Source: Deltaproteobacteria bacterium
GTDB lineage: Bacteria > Desulfobacterota > DSM-4660 > Desulfatiglandales > HGW-15
Direction of reading: 5' to 3'
DNA: 8,795 nucleotides
NCBI GenBank assembly: GCA_016932235.1
Contig: JAFGDF010000093.1
Coordinates: 1-8,795, forward strand
A model generated the notes under the pieces. It did not search any database, had not been told where the DNA came from, and was given only the letters and a program-made list of their open reading frames with translations. Position 1 is the stretch's first letter; each line of letters opens with the position of its first letter. Both the position numbers and the translations under genes were made by a program. Shown here piece after piece: positions 6,256 through 8,795 of this stretch.

Positions 6256-7545
6256 ATGGACCATAAAGCCCAATTGATTATTGAAGGAAAAAGTTATCAT
6301 CTGCCCATCATCACCGGAACCGAGGGAGAGATGGCTATTGATATCTCAAGTTTACGTCAGGATACCGGGTTTATTACCTTTGATCCGGGCTATGCCAATA
6401 CGGGAAGCTGTAAAAGCAGCATCACCTTTATGAATGGTGAAAAGGGTATCCTTAGATACCGGGGTATTCCCATCGAACAATTGGCGGAACACAGCTCTTT
6501 TGTCGAAACAGCATATCTACTGATAAATGGCAGACTCCCGACCAAAATGGAATTGAATGGCTTTTCCATACTTCTGAACGACCATTCACTGGTGCATGAG
6601 GATATGCACCACTTCTTCGATAACTTCCCCCGTCGTGCTCATCCGATGGGGATACTTGCTTCAATGGTCAATGCCTTAAGGGCCTTCTACCCGGAGATAC
6701 CCGAACGTTCGGAAGAAGAGGAGATAAACATCACCTTTACCAGACTCCTCTCGAAATTGAGGACCATGGCTGCAATGTCCTATAAAATATCAAGGGGACA
6801 TAAGGTGATATACCCAAGGCCCGAACTCACTTATGCGGCTAATTTCCTGAATATGATGTTTGATACACCGGTTAAGCCATATGAAATTGATAATGACCTT
6901 GTCAGGGCTCTTAATGTATTCTGGATCCTCCACGCCGACCATGAACAGAACTGTTCCACAGCGGCGGTCCGTCTGGTCGGTAGTGCCAGGGTAAACCTTT
7001 ATGCAGCCATATCCGCAGGGATCAGTGCCCTATGGGGTCCTTTGCATGGCGGTGCCAATCAGGCCGTGATAGAAACGCTGGAAGAGATAAATGCAAACGG
7101 AAGAGATGTTAAAGCATTCATTGCAAAGGCAAGGGATAAAAATGATCCTTTCAGGCTGATGGGTTTCGGCCACAGGGTTTATAAGACATACGATCCGAGG
7201 GCGAAAATTATGAAAAAGTGGTGTCACAGGATACTCGAAAAACTTCAAAAGGAGGACCCACTTCTTGATATTGCGATGATGCTTGAAGATGAAGCCATGA
7301 AGGATCCATATTTTATCGATCATAACCTTTATCCCAATGTGGATTTTTACTCAGGTATCGTCCTCAGGGCACTGGGGATCCCCATAAATATGTTCACCGT
7401 ATTATTCGCCATTGGTCGGCTTCCTGGGTGGATCAGCCAGTGGAAAGAGAGCATGGAAGATCCTGCCTGGAAATTGCATCGTCCGAGGCAGATATACACG
7501 GGCCTGACGGAGAGGAATTATGTGCCTATCGAGGAAAGAGGATAA
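6256..7545 (+). CDS. gltA: Citrate synthase (type II, hexameric, GltA-like)
   Basis: The enzyme condenses acetyl-CoA with oxaloacetate to give citrate, the entry step of the oxidative TCA cycle and the route to 2-oxoglutarate and glutamate. The 429-residue product matches the E. coli GltA length. It carries the catalytic triad H264 (GPLHGG), H306 (GFGHRVYK) and D363 (NVDFYSG), with H226 and H229 in HADHEQN and arginines R315 (YDPRAK), R388 (IGRLPGW) and R409 at the substrate and CoA sites. The N-terminal beta domain is present, as in the bacterial hexameric type. The start at ATG 6256 follows AAGGAG (6243-6248) by 7 nt. An in-frame ATG at 6205 lies inside the leader hairpin and lacks a comparable site. 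This is the common Si-type enzyme, not the Re-type found in some anaerobes. Assignment is very secure. Confidence 0.96.
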   Translation: MDHKAQLIIEGKSYHLPIITGTEGEMAIDISSLRQDTGFITFDPGYANTGSCKSSITFMNGEKGILRYRGIPIEQLAEHSSFVETAYLLINGRLPTKMELNGFSILLNDHSLVHEDMHHFFDNFPRRAHPMGILASMVNALRAFYPEIPERSEEEEINITFTRLLSKLRTMAAMSYKISRGHKVIYPRPELTYAANFLNMMFDTPVKPYEIDNDLVRALNVFWILHADHEQNCSTAAVRLVGSARVNLYAAISAGISALWGPLHGGANQAVIETLEEINANGRDVKAFIAKARDKNDPFRLMGFGHRVYKTYDPRAKIMKKWCHRILEKLQKEDPLLDIAMMLEDEAMKDPYFIDHNLYPNVDFYSGIVLRALGIPINMFTVLFAIGRLPGWISQWKESMEDPAWKLHRPRQIYTGLTERNYVPIEERG

Positions 7546-7603
7546 AGATTTAAAATTGATATAATGGTTTATCTCATTATTACGCCTGTTATTTCCATCT
7601 TTT

Positions 7604-7609
7604 TATAAT
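7604..7609 (+). promoter_or_regulatory. Candidate -10 element for the sensor kinase gene
   Basis: A perfect TATAAT at 7604-7609 lies 30 nt before the kinase start codon, but no good -35 hexamer is seen 15 to 19 nt upstream. A second TATAAT at 7560-7565, just after the citrate synthase stop, also lacks a -35. Read-through from citrate synthase is possible, because no convincing terminator separates the genes. Confidence 0.35.
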
Positions 7610-7639
7610 TTACACAGACCTATTTGAAAGGTTATAGTG

Positions 7640-8795
7640 ATGAACCGAAAAATTGCTTTTGTCGATGACGAAATCAATGTTCTTGAATCAATAAGGTGGA
7701 TGTTTAAGGATAATTCATATGACATCAATACCTTTCTTAATCCCTTTGAATTCCTTGAAAAATTTGAGGAAGAAAATTTTGCGGTAGTTGTAGCGGACCA
7801 GGTAATGCCTGGCATCGAGGGCATACAGCTTCTTCAGCAGGTAAAGGATAGAAGACCTTCAACCGTTTGTATCATAATGACCGCCCATGCGAATATAGAT
7901 ATTGCCATAAACGCCATGAACCAGGGAAATATCTTCAGATTCATTACTAAACCCTGGGACGTAATGGAAATGAAGGCGGCGGTAAAAAACGCAATTGATC
8001 GTTATGAACTGGAAACGGAAATCCAGAGATTGTGGCAAATAACAAAAAGACAAAATGAACAGTTGCAGGAGATGAACAAAAAACTGGAATCCAAGATTAA
8101 TGAACAAACAATAGAAATAATACACAACGAAGAAGAACGAAAGGTGCTTGAGGCTCAGCTGATCGAATCTCAAAAAATGGAAGCTATCGGGACACTGGCC
8201 GGCGGGATCACACATGACTTCAATAATATTCTCTCCGGTATTATGGGTTATACCGAAGTCGCATCCCTCCTCGTTGAAGAAGACCCTCAAGTCAAGGGGA
8301 TCTTGAATAAGATATTGGAGGCGGGTGAACGGGCCAAAAGCCTGATTAACCAGATACTATCTTTCAGCAGGCATACTGAAGAATCACAGTGCCCCCTTGA
8401 AATTAATCCTATTGTTAAGGAAGTCATTAAACTGCTTAAGGCCTCTCTCCCTCCGAATATTAAGATTCAGGAAGAGTTGGAATGTGAACACTCTCTGGTT
8501 GAAGCCGATCCGACAAGGATACATCAGATATTAATGAATCTTTGTACTAACTCTGCTCATGCTATGAGAGAAAAAGGGGGTTTGTTAAAAGTTTGTCTCG
8601 AGCGTCTGGAACTGGGGCCGGTTGAAATCGCATCCGTACATCATAATCTGGAATCCGGTTCATACCTAAAGTTATCAGTAAAAGATACCGGACATGGAAT
8701 GACTGAGACCACGTTAAAGAGAATCTTTGATCCCTACTTCACAACAAAAGAAAAAGGTGAAGGAACCGGCCTGGGATTGGCAGTAGTCCAGGGAA
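7640..8795 (+). CDS. Receiver-histidine kinase, 3' end cut by the window edge
   Basis: This is a two-component signalling protein with an N-terminal receiver domain instead of a sensor or membrane segment; 385 residues are visible and the frame is still open. The receiver (1-121) has acidic D9 and D10, phospho-acceptor D53 (in ADQVMPG), T81 (MTAH) and K104 (in TKPW). A coiled coil at about 122-180 links it to a HisKA domain with phospho-histidine H192 in THDFNN. The HATPase domain shows the N box (N300, N304), DTGHGM (349-354), FDPYFTTK (363-370) and GEGTGLGL (373-380). ATG 7640 is preferred to the adjacent GTG 7637 because GAAAGG (7626-7631) is 8 nt upstream of it. No membrane segment is present, so it should be cytoplasmic and take input from another kinase. 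A further C-terminal receiver may lie beyond the edge. The signal is unknown. Confidence 0.9.
   Translation, partial: MNRKIAFVDDEINVLESIRWMFKDNSYDINTFLNPFEFLEKFEEENFAVVVADQVMPGIEGIQLLQQVKDRRPSTVCIIMTAHANIDIAINAMNQGNIFRFITKPWDVMEMKAAVKNAIDRYELETEIQRLWQITKRQNEQLQEMNKKLESKINEQTIEIIHNEEERKVLEAQLIESQKMEAIGTLAGGITHDFNNILSGIMGYTEVASLLVEEDPQVKGILNKILEAGERAKSLINQILSFSRHTEESQCPLEINPIVKEVIKLLKASLPPNIKIQEELECEHSLVEADPTRIHQILMNLCTNSAHAMREKGGLLKVCLERLELGPVEIASVHHNLESGSYLKLSVKDTGHGMTETTLKRIFDPYFTTKEKGEGTGLGLAVVQG

Noticed and set aside
7859..8290. Minus-strand open frame of 143 codons opposite the kinase
   Set aside because: It is a shadow of the receiver, coiled-coil and HisKA coding region; the plus-strand frame has complete domain signatures.

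Overview
The window carries six genes, all on the plus strand. In order they are panB, panE, an NfnA/SudB-like flavoprotein, its NfnB/SudA-like partner, a DUF401-type membrane protein, and a hexameric-type citrate synthase. A seventh gene, an N-terminal-receiver histidine kinase, runs off the right edge. The gene set, the mixed base composition and a dispersed-repeat-like hairpin all suggest an anaerobic delta-proteobacterium in the broad sense (Desulfobacterota: a sulfate reducer or syntroph). This placement is inference; there is no rRNA or other marker gene in the window.

Layout. Positions 1-308 hold no convincing gene but carry a sigma70-like promoter and a structured leader with a terminator-like hairpin ahead of panB. 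Positions 309-2073 are a tight panB-panE operon for the first two pantothenate-specific steps (ketoisovalerate to ketopantoate to pantoate). Positions 2217-4498 encode a two-subunit FAD/iron-sulfur oxidoreductase (NfnAB/SudAB type). Positions 4499-4785 are non-coding and hold a 16-bp palindrome, a terminator-like hairpin and a 115-nt imperfect hairpin with repeated tandem G-A mismatches that looks like a dispersed repeat. The DUF401 gene follows; it has no ATG, GTG or TTG at the position its homology and ribosome binding site demand. Positions 6064-6255 carry promoter-like sites and a leader hairpin before citrate synthase. The kinase starts at 7640 and is cut at 8795.

How the genes relate. 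PanB and PanE feed coenzyme A synthesis. Citrate synthase consumes acetyl-CoA and sets carbon entry to the TCA cycle or glutamate branch. The NfnAB-type complex would balance NADH, NADPH and ferredoxin pools. This is an ordinary central-metabolism neighbourhood, and I see no defence, phage or insertion-sequence genes. The points worth a second look are non-coding: the panB leader, the tandem-GA hairpin, the missing start codon of the DUF401 gene and the citrate synthase leader hairpin.
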